DNA of 6,578 bases, from assembly GCA_050053515.1 (NCBI GenBank), contig JASFTQ010000275.1:1-6578 (forward strand). Direction: 5' to 3'. Numbering within the stretch: position 1 is the stretch's first letter; each line of letters starts with the position of its first letter. The stretch is from G020354645 sp050053515 (GTDB taxonomy: Bacteria; Desulfobacterota; Desulfobacteria; Desulfobacterales; G020354645). This document shows, one piece after another, positions 5,957-6,578 of this stretch. The translations under genes were made by a program, and so were the position numbers. The notes beneath the pieces are model-generated. The model was not told the DNA's origin. It saw nothing but the letters and a program-made list of their open reading frames with translations, and made no database searches.

Positions 5957-6578
5957 TTAAAACGCCTGCGCACTCTTTTTATCAGTGTGGGGTTTAGACG
6001 GTGCACCGGTTAGATTCACAATCTCATCCACCATTTTTCTCAACCCCCTGGTGATTGAAAGCTCTTTATTGTCCAGGAAGCCGATATCGCCCGCATCTCC
6101 CTCTTTTACGACCTCGAGCTCAAGGGGCAGTGTCGCCAACAGTCTTAAGTTTTCTTTGACTGCCGTCTCCCCGCCGCCGCGAGTTTTAAACACATCGATT
6201 ATTTTGCCGCAATAAGGACACGTCAATCCACTCATGTTTTCAACCAGCCCCAAAATGTCCATCTTGACCTGGCGGCAAAAGTTAATTGATTTTCTTACAT
6301 CGGCCAGCGATATATCCTGAGGCGTGGTCACGATCAGTGCCCTGGCATCCGGTATGGTCTGCGCGACCGTCAGAGGTTCATCACCCGTACCCGGCGGTGA
6401 GTCAATGATCAGATAGTCCAAATACGTCCACTCAATATCGGATATGAATTGTTTAATGGCCCCGATCTTAAGCGGTCCCCGCCAGATGGTGGCTGCATCT
6501 TTATCTCCCAATAGGATTTCAATCGAAATCACTTCCATATTCGGAAGGTATTCGGCCGGCAGCATTTTGCCATTGTGA
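5957..6578 (-). CDS. mrp: Mrp/NBP35-family Fe-S cluster carrier P-loop ATPase (partial, N-terminus outside window)
   Basis: C-terminal part of a deviant-Walker ATPase that binds and transfers [4Fe-4S] clusters to apoproteins in the cytosol. About 206 residues are visible and the frame is open through the right edge (HNGK precedes the first internal Met), so the Walker A loop lies beyond the window. Numbering from the Met at 6565: LLGDKDAATIWRGPLKIGAIKQF (18-40) is the typical Mrp segment, IIDSPPGTGDEPL (53-65) the switch region, TTPQDISLADVRKSI (80-94) follows, and NMSGLTCPYCG (110-120) carries the CxxC pair (Cys116, Cys119) that binds a bridging cluster in the dimer. The protein ends in a polar tail shortly after LTGAPSK, without the NifX-like domain fused to some anaerobe homologues. 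It lies upstream of the zinc-ribbon gene. A Fe-S supply role for the hydrogenase downstream is possible but not shown. Confidence 0.95.
   Translation of the reverse strand, partial: HNGKMLPAEYLPNMEVISIEILLGDKDAATIWRGPLKIGAIKQFISDIEWTYLDYLIIDSPPGTGDEPLTVAQTIPDARALIVTTPQDISLADVRKSINFCRQVKMDILGLVENMSGLTCPYCGKIIDVFKTRGGGETAVKENLRLLATLPLELEVVKEGDAGDIGFLDNKELSITRGLRKMVDEIVNLTGAPSKPHTDKKSAQAF

Overview
All the genes I can support lie on the minus strand. They read, in transcription order from the right edge, as an Mrp/NBP35-type Fe-S carrier ATPase (cut by the window end), a 74-residue Gly/Arg-rich zinc-ribbon protein, a class I SAM-dependent methyltransferase, and a four-gene cytoplasmic [NiFe]-hydrogenase operon in the order beta, gamma, delta, alpha. 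The gene families (group 3b 'sulfhydrogenase', Mrp, the small MPRGDGTGP-type protein) and the many Fe-S cysteine motifs point to a strict anaerobe. A Desulfobacterota (deltaproteobacterial sulfate reducer or syntroph) is my best guess. That guess is inferred from gene content, not from any marker gene.

Region by region: 1-368 is an AT-rich tail downstream of the hydrogenase with no supported gene. 369-4352 is the hydrogenase operon, in which the genes overlap or nearly touch and each has a good Shine-Dalgarno sequence. 4353-4716 is the leader region of that operon. 4717-5301 is a stand-alone methyltransferase. 5302-5656 is a gene-free stretch with a perfect 16-bp inverted repeat and a GC-rich, degenerate-looking segment. 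5657-5881 is the small zinc-ribbon protein, preceded by a perfect 12-bp palindrome. 5957 to the right edge is the C-terminal two thirds or so of Mrp.

How they work together: gamma (FAD, NAD(P), [2Fe-2S]) exchanges electrons with NAD(P)H, beta (two [4Fe-4S]) and delta (three Fe-S clusters) form the wire, and alpha holds the Ni-Fe site. The complex should reversibly couple H2 to NAD(P)(H), possibly with sulfur-reducing side activity. Mrp could supply Fe-S clusters to such a cluster-rich enzyme, but only the shared strand and neighbourhood suggest this.

The most notable observation is that the large subunit ends exactly at the final histidine of its C-terminal nickel-binding motif. It therefore lacks the short tail that a maturation endopeptidase normally removes. 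I did not find a clearly novel multi-gene system here.
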